From Allodiplogaster sudhausi (lineage: Eukaryota; Nematoda; Chromadorea; Rhabditida; Diplogasteridae): a DNA stretch of 64,000 nucleotides. How positions within the stretch are numbered: the first letter of the stretch is position 1; the number at the start of each line of letters is the position of its first letter. Positions 47,617 through 57,918 of the stretch are shown here, piece after piece. The DNA lies in the NCBI GenBank assembly GCA_945643635.1, contig CALZFC010000040.1, positions 2,877,501-2,941,500 on the forward strand. The letters run 5' to 3'. The notes under the pieces were generated by a model, which saw only the letters and a list, made by a program, of their open reading frames with translations, did no database searches and was not told where the DNA came from. The translations under genes were made by a program, and so were the position numbers.

Positions 47617-48689
47617 TCAAAAAGTTTCTTCATGGTTATTGTACATTCCAACCATCGCAACGGGTGTAATTTTTGTGCGATTCTTTCCGCTTAGACGAGT
47701 GACCTCGTCGTCGCTTAGTTTTATGGAAATGAGACCGAAATTGTCGATGACCCTTGAGGGAGTTGAGCTCTTTGGCACAACGCCAACGCCGAGATGCACT
47801 GCCCACGATAGAAGAATTAGCTGAAAGATATCAATGCGTCAGCGGGCTTGAGAGAAAGTCTTGGACATAACAAGTCACACAATGAAGTTGACCTGAGGTG
47901 TAGTCTTGTGTGTGTCTGCAATGGAAACGACATCTTCATCTCCAATCAGATCCGGGTGCTGCCGGCCAAGGGAAGTGAATGCCTGGTTAAGCAATAATAT
48001 GGAATATACACACATAGTATGTATGTATTTCTATCGTAAATTTAACCAATATATACTATTTTTTTTCTAGTGCATAGATTCCGACCTGGAAGAAGATGCC
48101 GTTCTCTTTGCAGAAAGAGCAGATCTCATCGCGAGTGAAGTGAGGGTGGAATTCGACTTGGTTGACAGCAGGCATCTTCTTGCCAAAGGAGCGGATCTCA
48201 GCCAGATGGCGGGCCTCGTAGTTGGACACTCCCACAGAGCGGATCACGCCTTCTCCTAAAAACAAGTTTAAAATGATTATTCTTTTACGCAGAAAATACA
48301 CATGCACAGCAAGGTACAATATGTTCTCATTTACTTCCAAAATAATGGGTAAATTACAAACGATTTTGTAATAAAGGAAACCAGAGACTCCCGTACCTTT
48401 CATCTTCTCCAACTCAACGTAAATGTCTCGTCGAGTAATTGCATTGACAGGGTCGCCGTTTTCACGGTCGTCGCTCTTCGGATAATGAATGAGCACGAGA
48501 TCGAGGTAACTCAAAGATGGCTACGATCTTTATTTGCCATTTCCAAGCAGTCACTGACTTGGTTCGAAGATTCTTGAGCGACTGCTCCACTTGACTCCTC
48601 GCATCCGCTGCCCACTCTTTTCCAGCCGGAAAGAATTTAGTCGTCAGAAAGATATCTGCTCGGCTGAGATTGTGGCGAGGCAGCTGTTC
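47617..48689 (-). CDS. Aldo-keto reductase, N-terminal part missing
   Basis: NADPH-dependent carbonyl reductase of the AKR superfamily, cytosolic. Exons: 48689-48559, 48509-48397, 48255-48086, 47982-47893, 47820-47617; all phases agree, 235 residues. Family landmarks: DIFLTTKFFP (with the catalytic Lys), YLDLVLIHYPKSDD (with the catalytic His), GVIRSVGVSNYEARHL, PAVNQVEFHPHFTRDEI, then a C-terminal VVPKSSTPSRVIDNFGL matching the cofactor-binding loop. The normal 75-85 N-terminal residues, containing the catalytic Asp and Tyr (GYRHIDTA..Y type motif), are not visible in the next kilobase upstream. That stretch is occupied by a GC-rich minisatellite and a tRNA-like repeat. Either the first exons are farther upstream or they have been lost. 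Confidence 0.85.
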
Positions 48690-48842
48690 CTGGAAGGAGA
48701 GGAAAGCTGCGGATTCTTGCTTAGATTAGAAAGTTTTTGAGTATGCCATGATGATAGTGGGGGTCGTGGTGACCAGAATCTGATCTTTGTGCTTTGTGTT
48801 GTGATCATTGTAGTTTGTGATTATAGTTTGTGTTCCGTACAT

Positions 48843-48960
48843 GCCCCGCCCCTAACGTAAATAAGCCCCGCCCCTAACGGAAATAAACCCCGCCCCTAAC
48901 GTAAATAGGCCACGCCCCTAACGTAAATAGGCCCCGCCCCTAACGTAACGTAACGTAATT
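48843..48960. repeat. GC-rich 22-bp minisatellite
   Basis: About five copies of GCCCCGCCCCTAACGTAAAT, ending in three ACGTA steps. It lies about 150 bp upstream of the first visible aldo-keto reductase exon. Confidence 0.92.
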
Positions 48961-49203
48961 AAGCTCCGCCCACATTTCGTATTCACAATGACTCACATAC
49001 ATACATGTAACTAAATGGCGTCACTCTCTAAATCTATATCTCTCTCTCAAACAAAGCAACCACACTTCAAGGAGACAGACTTAACAATGAAGCACTCTTC
49101 CCGATCTATAAGCCACGCCCATTCCTCTCTTTCTCTATAATCTCTCACTTCCGTATCCCAAGCTCCACCCATTACATGAATCAAAGAACATAAAAGTCCT
49201 TGA

Positions 49204-49275
49204 TTGAGAGAACTCGAACCGTGGACCTTAAGGATCACCCAACAAAGACAGTACCAACACACTACATTGTCTTCT
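49204..49275 (-). other. tRNA-like module (SINE head candidate)
   Basis: On the minus strand, TAGTGTGTTGG (49264-49254) resembles a Pol III A box and GGTTCGAGTTC (49220-49210) a B box at tRNA spacing. There is no closing acceptor stem, so it is a tRNA-derived repeat rather than a tRNA gene. Confidence 0.45.
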
Positions 49276-49734
49276 TGTCAAGATGCTTCATAATTTTCTG
49301 GATGTTCGTTGTGGAATGTATAAGTGTACATACCTTTCAACATTTTCAACCATTTTACATCGTCATGTAACTCTCAAACATTTAAAAATATATTTATTGC
49401 AATGATTCATGAACATCTTTAACACGAATATTATAAAAGCTGATATTGTTCACAGTTTTGTAAGTAACACAACAGGTTTGACAAAGAATCAATTCAATCT
49501 TTCCATCTTGCTGTTCGGCATTAAATTTTGCACATACACAGCATAAATTTACAATAAGGGTTCAAGGAAAATTGAGACAACAAATATCTGCGATTCCAGG
49601 TGGTTCATGCCAGTTTCCAGCAAGTTGTTCCATTGAGGGGTCCAGTTGTATCTTAAAATTTAAAAGTTATAAAAAATAGAAAATATAAAGACATACCTGA
49701 GACATCACCGTCTTCCTCTGTTGAATAGTTAACA

Positions 49735-50097
49735 CTAAATATTGAGACGATCGTTTCCATTCTTCACAATGATATTGTGAAAAATGGTTGTCTGTATATT
49801 CCGATTTGCTTGATGACACGATTCACATAAACTAAGAGTAATTTTACGTGATGTAGAGGTAGAGGCATTTCTCTTTGCACACTTTTGACAAACTGCCAAG
49901 AATATTAAATACTGGGCACGGATAATCGCAGGACGAATAATTTCGGGTGTCTTGTAAGCTTCCACCACATCGTTAAAAGATTTCTAAAATAAATAAAAAT
50001 ATGGTAATTAATACAATTTAATAATTCAAACCTTATGAGATTCCTTTCTACGTTTTCGTGGGTGGGATGAAGTAGAAGACTCAGAGGATTGAGACAT
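49735..50097 (-). CDS. Small basic CxxC/CxxC protein, orphan
   Basis: Two exons, 50097-50032 and 49983-49735, joined in phase by a 48-bp AT-rich GT-AG intron; 104 residues. The first exon has a Ser-rich start and a basic patch (HPRKRRKESHK), a possible nuclear localisation signal. The second has CQKC and LCESCH pairs separated by about 20 residues, as in a zinc ribbon. No family recognised. Its ATG overlaps the stop codon of the upstream frame (50378-50097) as TAATG on the minus strand, which is unusual for a nuclear animal gene and suggests either a shared transcript or alternative splicing. Confidence 0.5.
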
Positions 50098-50378
50098 TAC
50101 ACGTCATGAAACTGAACATAAAGGTTTTCTTGCTCGTCAACCAATAGGTTAATAGTTCCAACGGGTCGAATATAACGAGTGGTTCTCTCCTCAGTAGGAT
50201 TCATACGTCTCATATGCCTACGGAGACTAAAACCAGTTGTAATATCACAGTCAAAACAATGAAGATGCTTTTCAGCTTCAATCTTAACAGATTCTTTCTC
50301 CGACTTAATTTCAACAGAAGGAGTAATAGCAGACTCAGGCTTCTTAGCCTCAACAGGATTCTTTCGGTCAGACATCAT
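50097..50378 (-). CDS. Small Lys/Glu-rich protein with single CxxC finger-like motif, orphan
   Basis: 93 residues, uninterrupted, start MMSDRKNPVEAKKPES. A charged N-terminal half (EIKSEKESVKIEAEKH) is followed by HCFDCDITTGFSLRRHMRRM, spaced like a C2H2 finger that lacks its last ligand. It ends VDEQENLYVQFHDV. It directly precedes the CxxC/CxxC protein. A decayed duplicate of the same stretch lies at 53757-54010. Confidence 0.45.
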   Translation of the reverse strand: MMSDRKNPVEAKKPESAITPSVEIKSEKESVKIEAEKHLHCFDCDITTGFSLRRHMRRMNPTEERTTRYIRPVGTINLLVDEQENLYVQFHDV

Positions 50379-50589
50379 GTATGACTAGAGAGAAGTGAGA
50401 AGTCTATTTATACATCTCTGTAACTGATGTTTATACCAATGAAGTACAAATCGATCATTTTGACCAAAATTTGTTTGACTAAACATTTTCTAATAATATT
50501 AATTGATTTGCCTGTACATCGGTTATAGGGTATCATTTCAAGTCTCGGATAGTAAGTATAACAAGTCCTGAAAAAATACAGCAATTGAT

Positions 50590-50665
50590 ATTGTCTCGAA
50601 AGGACTAGAACCCGAGTCGCTTGCGTCGAAAATTGTAACGTTACCAATGGGCCAAATTGTCATCA
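50590..50665 (-). other. tRNA-like module
   Basis: Minus-strand TGGCCCATTGG (50654-50644) matches an A box and GGTTCTAGTCC (50612-50602) a B box with one mismatch, at tRNA spacing. The CCATTGGT core is shared with the module in the palindrome arm, suggesting a common tRNA source. A more decayed relative may lie at 50830-50915. Confidence 0.45.
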
Positions 50666-51560
50666 CAACAATCTGCAAGTGAAGATGTAGACATTCGTGT
50701 GGAATGTGATCATACATCAGAGATCACAGATCATACCCCAGGGGAGATTCACTCCTCGTAGTATTTTCAAAAGTCCAGATCTCGGCCAGTAGACATATGT
50801 ATCACAAGTCGCGAATAAATACAGCAATTGAATTTGCCTAAAGGAAAAATGCAACATCGGAATTTTTGATTTGTAAACGAACCACTACCAATGAGTCAAT
50901 GAGCCAATCGGCCGTCATACCAGCTCCCAATTGAACATACATACGTACATGTACAAGTGACAAGTTATACAATAATATATTCCCAACTCCAAACACTCCA
51001 TGAATTTATATCATTGCATTTTCACAAGTCCAGGAAGAATGAGTAGTGAGAGGATGAACAAACTGTACGGAAATATTCTCCAGTGTACAAACATAAATTA
51101 AGAACAAGTATTTCAATGTACTCTATTTAGTATATTGGGCCCAACATTTAGGCAGTACAAAGGCAGTTGGCAATGCAAAGACATGAATCGTTAGTGCATA
51201 CATATAGTACAATGAAAACAGCAAGTGAAGGATGTCAATAGCTGTGTATAAAGTAAGAGAAATTATTATCGAAAATCTCGAAATAAATAAATGAAGGAAG
51301 AAAGCTATCGGCCTCCCTGTAATATCAGTTACAAAGATATAGGCATTCATACATATATGTTCAAGTGATACAATAATTTATTCCAAGTTCAAAAGCCTAC
51401 CTAGAATAATTCACCATCGTATTTTTCCAAGTCTCACCATCGTATTTTTCCAAGCCCATTATAATTTTTTTTCAGGAAGAAGAAACATACATATTTTATA
51501 TTATGCATCTACCTCTAAAATGATGACCAAGTATTTTATGAACTATAATCGGCAGGCGTA

Positions 51561-52400
51561 AATTATTTTGTCAATGTTAGTAAGTCGATTGTTACAAGAA
51601 ACAAAAGTGATGAACGCACGTTACAAAGTAATGTTATTTAATTCGATTAGCCTCTAACAAATATGCTGTGATACGAGGAAGCTCTTCAGAAAAACAATTA
51701 TATTAGAATACACAACTGACCAAAAAATTCTTGTTATAGTTCAATAGTCAGATATATAACTAATGTATATCCAATAAGTTCAGTTCGCATTACCAATTCA
51801 AGTATGCAACTTATGAATATTATGTACATACAAAAAGGAATTGTCAATGAATGGTTAACCCATATATCTTATCAGTTGGACGTAAGTAAAGAAGACATTG
51901 CCAACGCCAAGGAAGACAGCTAGAACGAACAATAAATTTGATAGCGATAGTCTAATAGTTACATTGCTTCCTACTCTATGCACTAGTAATATTGAAAGTG
52001 ACGATGTGAAAGACGATCCTTTCTTCATTATCTGTTACCACATGTTTGACAGCTTCTACTCATCTTACTTTTTTATAAAATGTCTAAGAAGAAATCGTAA
52101 GCTTGAATTATTTGTCAATGTTAGTTAGTCGATTGTTTTACGAAGCATATGTGGATGTACTCAAATTACACATTAATGTTGTTTAACTCGATTAGCCTAT
52201 AACAAATAAGTAGTGATGCTAGGGAGTTCTACAAAAAAACAATTATAAAACAAGGCACAACTCACCAAAAAAATTCTTGGTTTAAATTCAATAGTTAGAC
52301 ACATAACGAATTATCCATTAAGAATATTATGTACATACAAAGCATATTCACAGAGAATGGTTAATACATATATCATATCAGTTGGACGTATATAAAGAAG
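51561..52400. repeat. Diverged tandem direct duplication, period about 545 bp
   Basis: 51561-51890 and 52105-52400 align in the same orientation: TTGTCAATGTTAGTAAGTCG against TTGTCAATGTTAGTTAGTCG, GATTAGCCTCTAACAAAT against GATTAGCCTATAACAAAT, and ATCAGTTGGACGTA in both. Non-coding, AT-rich. Confidence 0.75.
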
Positions 52401-53756
52401 ATGCTGCAAACACAGAGGAAACCAAGTGTGCAATAAAATAAAATCACAAACAATACATTTGATTATGAAAGTCACAAATTGCAAACAGTTATCTTGACTC
52501 CTTCTCTATGCAATAGCAATAATGAAAGGTGATTTTGCTGTCGTTCTCGATATGTAATATGATCCGTTCTTCATTGAAGAAACTTTATTGTCAATGCAAT
52601 AGTAGTATTGAAAGTAATGTTGGTTCCATACTCGAAATGGAATATGATCATCATTCATTGTCTAATGTATAAGGTCAAAATGTTGACAGTTTCCTCCTCA
52701 ATGATTTTCAATCATTTCAATCGTGCAAGTACTCTACATACATTGTTTATTGCACACCGAGGCAGAAACATATTGAAACGAAATCGTATTATTAATAATA
52801 AATTTACTGTGGGGGCACCATAGGGGGTGGGATATGCTATTGAGTTTGAGGCTGAAACACATACATATGTAGTTCTATCACTAAGGAAAGCGCAGTAGAA
52901 GTTTAAGAGACCACATAACTTCACAATTTTATCATACTAAAAATAATAGAAGTTGAATCAAAGATCTAAGAAAAAAAGATTAGGGCTATAGAAAGATAGT
53001 GTTTCTAATCTAATACGTTGTGGTTTTTTAGATGACAGACTAAAGAAACGAGAGTTCGCAGGAATGGTGGATCGGTATCCAAATTGTGCTGGACTAAGAA
53101 GATTATGTTTGTTTAGGTAATCCAGTATGAGGATAAAAATTATACGTTCTATTACCTTGGAGGTTGAGGAGATTGGACAGAAGGGTTCCCGGGATCGGAC
53201 AGTTCCCGGGATCAGACTTAATACATTTTTGATTATAAACAGGACGTACTATCGCTGTAAGTAAATGAATATGTAGAAGAAACTGATTGAACATAATAAA
53301 AACTGGGATGCAAGAAATAGTAGAGAATTCTTTCATGTAAACATATGGAATATTGCCAGGGGAAGTAATATTTCTAAATGGAAGGCAGAGAATTTTTATT
53401 CATTTATATGTACATCAAAAGGGGGATATGACATGAAGATAATTGAACAACAATTCACGCAGCAAGAACATAGCATGTACGCAGAATTTCCAGTACATAA
53501 TATTAGATGAAAAGAGAAGAAAGAAATTATGTAATTAATAGAAACTATATGTAGACTCAATGACACTAAAGTACAATAGAAAAGTAATAGATAATATATA
53601 AAGATAATTATTTAGATTAGCGTTTACGCATTATTCACAAGGATATGGAGTATAAGTGGACGAGGGTACAGATAGTTGACAAGACAGAGTACGATACATA
53701 GTTGAAATGCACGCACAGATACCACAACCAAAGTGCTGTACTAGTCATGTATGGCA

Positions 53757-54010
53757 AAGGTGTGATGAAGTAGAAGACTCAGAGGATTGGACATTACATA
53801 TCATGGAACTCAACATAGATTTTATTGTTCTTCAAATGACAGCTTAATAGTTATGTTTTCATATGTCTAAGCAATCGCATACTCACCACAATGAAGATAC
53901 TTTTCAGCTGCATTCTAAAAGGATTATCTCTCCATCTTAATTACAATAAAAAGTGGAATAACAGACTAAGGCTTCTTAGCCTCAACAGTATTCCTTCGGT
54001 AGGAGATGAT
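53757..54010 (-). pseudogene. Decayed copy of the two orphan small genes
   Basis: Aligns collinearly with 50065-50370: GATGAAGTAGAAGACTCAGA and GCTTCTTAGCCTCAACAG are preserved at the two ends, with deletions and stops between. Shows the orphan genes were duplicated about 3.7 kb away in direct orientation and one copy degraded. Confidence 0.65.
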
Positions 54011-54145
54011 ATATGATAGAGTGAAGTAAATGGTCTATCTATGCATCTATGTATATGGCACCTATGCCAACGAACTACATTAATTTTACAAGATTAGTAG
54101 GACTGAGCATATTTTATTATCATTTAGAGATTTACACGAACATGG

Positions 54146-54490
54146 ATGCACACTTTCCAATTCGTTTACTTGCAATTTCTCATGTTCATACAAGTTGTAT
54201 TAAAAGAAAGCTTTCTGTATGCACGAGTCAGTAAAGTTGTAAAGAGGAGAGGGGTTAGCAATAGTGTGGGAAATATACATGAAGTTTCAGAACTTTTCTA
54301 TTACTCCTCAATCTTTGTAACTGTTTATTTATTTAATTATGTTAATCAAAGAGGGCATGATTTAACAACATTTGACGTAGCAAAAGCGTGCAATAAATAT
54401 AGACAGAATATCCTAATCACAAGAAGAACATTTCATGAAGCCATAGCATATTTAACAAGTATCATTTCTCGGAATATAGACTTAAAATAA
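54146..54490 (+). other. Open frame in AT-rich block, possible gene
   Basis: 114 codons. The last 85 are protein-like (YVNQRGHDLTTFDVAKACNK, then TRRTFHEAIAYLTSII). A second plus-strand stretch, 54555-54741, begins just after an acceptor-like AATGTAG and reads HLDLIAPLREIPEGRKRCRL to a stop; it could be a following exon, but I cannot find a donor that joins the two in phase. No family recognised. Confidence 0.35.
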
Positions 54491-55069
54491 GTTTTATCAT
54501 GATCATATTCTACATGGATTTCGAAGAAGAACATATTTTTCACAGAACAATGTAGGTATTAAGCGAAAGTGGGAAAGGATGCTTTACAATCAGCAGCAGT
54601 CATCTTGATCTTATAGCGCCACTTAGAGAAATTCCAGAGGGAAGAAAGCGTTGTCGGCTGACGAAACTAGAGGAAGGTGAGGGGCATGCACTTGTGAACC
54701 ATGTTGACAGAACATGTATTCCTGAATTATTCGATTTGTAAAACAAATAAAAAGAATGGGAGTAAAATATAAAAAAGACCTGAATGGAGACCCTGACAGG
54801 TATTCTACCGAGAGAACTGTGATGCCCTGCGACATTCAATCGAACAGTGATGCGCGTCGATGAGTTTGAGCCTGGGAGAATGCGTGGCTGGTTGATGATG
54901 AAGTTTTCGATGAGGTGTTAGTACGAATTCGTTCCTCTCGAATGATGTTATTGATTGAGTCAATCTCGTCCGTTGTGAGAGTACTCGTTGCGATGATTCG
55001 AATTCCAAGTGTAAAGAAGAGATATATAGGGAGAGGAATGAGGTCTGGCAAGACCATGATCGCTGCAAC

Positions 55070-55560
55070 TCTGTTTATCATTGAAAAAATTACCAATTTG
55101 ATAAATAACATCAACGCTTACGCTAATAATTATACATCAAAGAAAAATTGAATATATAAAATGTAAAAAAAGAACTAATGGTTAGCCGCTGTAAGTAGCG
55201 AGACATAAACCAACACAGCAAATCAACAATCCGATATCTGCGAAGGAAGATGTAATTCTTATCAGTCCTAAGGATCATAAAGGAGAGAGCTAAAATATGT
55301 GACAACTAAAGTGAAGAGAAATAATGTACGTTAGAAGACATAGAAACAAAAACACGAAAAATAAATAACGAAAACAGAGATACTTGTTCTTCACCATTTT
55401 ATCTGTTACTTTAGACCATGGTTATCCTTAACTCTATTGAATTTTGAAAACATTATTTAAAAATTTGATACACAACATCAACACATTCACTAATAACTAT
55501 ACATCTAAGAAAATGAATGATATGTAAAATTAAAAAAAAAATTCATAGCCATTCTAAGTA
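55070..55560. repeat. Diverged tandem direct duplication, period about 390 bp
   Basis: AATTTGATAAATAACATCAA at about 55093 recurs as AATTTGATACACAACATCAA at about 55463, followed in both by ACTAATAA.TATACATC and A/T-rich runs ending GCC-TAAGTA. Non-coding. Confidence 0.65.
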
Positions 55561-55883
55561 CTATATATGTAACAAGGACAGTGAAGGAAAATAGTATAGA
55601 TAAGAAGACTTAGTAAAGGCAACAAAGAATGAATATATCTTACTTCATAATTTCTTCAGTTACATGTATGTTCTATTTTCTTCGTATTGCATGTTGCACC
55701 ATAAGAAACGTTTGAAGCGTCACCTGTACAAAAATTCTTTATTTGGCCTGTTAAAAAACAAACTGTGATTTAATGTTTATTGACTATGTTGACCTTGTCT
55801 ATACCATGAAGGATTTTGTGAATGAAGATCACACTTTGCGTTTTGTTCTTACTTAAATAAATTTGTCGAAGAACATAAATGCA

Positions 55884-56413
55884 AGTACTTGGACAAAGAG
55901 AGAAATAGAGAAGAAGCAATAGAAACCTTAGTGTCACATTTTGGAATCTTCCTGGTAAATGTTTCCTACAATCAGACAAGACACTTGTTCACAAAACTTA
56001 AGACAACATACGCAAGAAAAAAATCACTTACATCAACATGGTCATTCATTGTCATATCATTGTTGGGATCATAATGCACTATCTTTGCCAATTATATTCG
56101 GAAAAAGAAAACATGGACATGTAAAAGAACATGTAAAGTGAGTACTTAGACAAAGAGAGAAACAGACAAGAAGTAATACAAACCATAGTGCAACATTTTG
56201 GAATCATACTGTTAAATGTTTCCTACAATCAGACAATACACTTGTTCACAAAACTTAAGAAAACATACGCAAGAAAAAAAAATCACTTGTGTACATCAAC
56301 ATGTTCATACATTCATACATTGCCATATCATTGTTGGAAACTTAATGCACAATCTTTAACAATTATATTCGGAAAAAAGAAGACATAGACATGTAAAAGA
56401 ACATGTAAAGTGA
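55884..56413. repeat. Tandem direct duplication, period 257 bp
   Basis: Two adjacent copies (55884-56140, 56141-56413) of a unit beginning AGTACTTGGACAAAGAGAGA and ending AGAACATGTAAAGTG. The second copy ends exactly where the Helitron-like array starts. Confidence 0.85.
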
Positions 56414-56829
56414 GTACTATTGTAGAGCCAAAAATTAGCTATCGAATGGTAGGTCAATCGTGCAAAACGATTCAAGTATATTCGAGATATGAATTATTTT
56501 GTGGCTTTTTGGTACATTTTCAGTGCACGTCGAAAGTCATGGGTCGCAGGTTCGGAGTCGCGCGCCCTTTTGCGCGTTTTTGTATGACTCCTGATTAAAC
56601 AAAATCGATGCTATCATATAGTAAAGACTCCAAGCTTTCTAATGGGCAGAAATTCAAAGGCCCAGATAGTCCAGTAGCGCCGCTAGAAGAAACTTTTGGC
56701 CTTTTAGAGCCAACTAACAACCCTTAGAGCCAAAAAACCTACCCTTAGAGCCAACTTACTATCTTTATATCGGGAAATGGCCTCCGGGGCGATAGCCCCG
56801 GTGGCCATTGACCGGGCCAAAGGCCCGTA

Positions 56830-56849
56830 GCGTGGCTGCGCCACGCTAG
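56830..56849 (+). terminator. Helitron-like 3' hairpin and CTAG end (U0)
   Basis: TAGCGTGGCTGCGCCACGCTA forms a perfect stem around a short loop and ends in CTAG. In U3-U5 the same position reads TAGCGTGAC, a 3-base loop, then GTCACGCTA (60590-60610, 61957-61977, 63324-63344): base pairs change on both sides and pairing is kept. Confidence 0.65.
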
Positions 56850-57907
56850 TTAGAGTGTATACTTAGAAACGCTTGTCCATTATTGACTGGGTTTGCGCGG
56901 AGCGGCGTGGTGGGCGGTGGGTGTGAGATTTTGGGGTGCGGTTTTTTTAGGATGGAAAATGAATATTGGGGCTACGATATGGTATGGGTTTCGGATTTTT
57001 GGGATTTGGATTTGTGGGTGGCGCCAGCGGCCAAAGTTGCAACTTTTCGGCGCGCGCTTGCGCTGGGTTGGCGAGTTTGAGCGTTTGTATCTTTTGAATG
57101 GAGAGGAGTTGGGTAAGGAAAAAAATAGTGGCAGATAGGGAATGTCTTCAAGATTAATAGGACACAAATTGGTCGAATTCTGAATGAGGGTCTTTGAAGT
57201 GGGCGTGGCCAAAATTTTACACCGTTTTTTGGCCCTTTTTTCGTCTGTATTTGCTCACTAACTCAAATTTTCAAAAGGCGCATTTTCTGCTTTCGACATA
57301 TTTGATGTAGTTTTTCAAGGCGCATGCACTGATATATAGATTGTTGGGCTAAATACATTGGGTCTTATCGATCGATGGCAAAAACAGGCTTACCCATTTT
57401 GTTAGGAGCAAACCTTTGAAAAATCAATACTCGGAGATTAGGGACCAGAGCGGGATGGGACATTCAGAATATTGTACAGTTTTAGGAGAGCTTTGAAATG
57501 AGCCTACTCCCGTTTCGCTGGATTTATGGGAAAGTACCCTGAGGGGGCCGTAAAATCTCAAATTTTTGGGTGTCCATTTCCGCGGCTGTTTTTTCTCGAA
57601 TGTTGGAGTTATGGCAACGTGTTATATATCATTCTGTAGCTCTCGAAAAGGCGAACAAATTTCTCATACAAAACGTTTTAATATTTTGGCGTTGTTGATC
57701 TACTTTTTGGGTCAGAAGGTTTAGGCCACTTTTTCGACCTTAGCTATCACTGACACTTTTTGGGGCATATTTTTTTTATTGTAGAGCCTAAAATTAGCTA
57801 TCGAACGATAGGTAGATCATGGGATTTAATCCAGGCATATTCGAGATATGAATTATTTTGTGGCTTTTTGGTACATTTTCATCGCACGCAGATTTTCTAA
57901 CGACCCA

Positions 57908-57918
57908 GGTTCGAATCC
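57908..57918 (+). promoter_or_regulatory. B-box-like Pol III motif in repeat unit U1
   Basis: GGTTCGAATCC, an exact B-box consensus. Equivalent positions: 60312-60322 (exact), 59112, 61671 and 63038 (GGTTCGGAGTC, degraded). An A-box-like TGGCTTTTTGG lies about 50 bp upstream in each unit. Confidence 0.5.
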
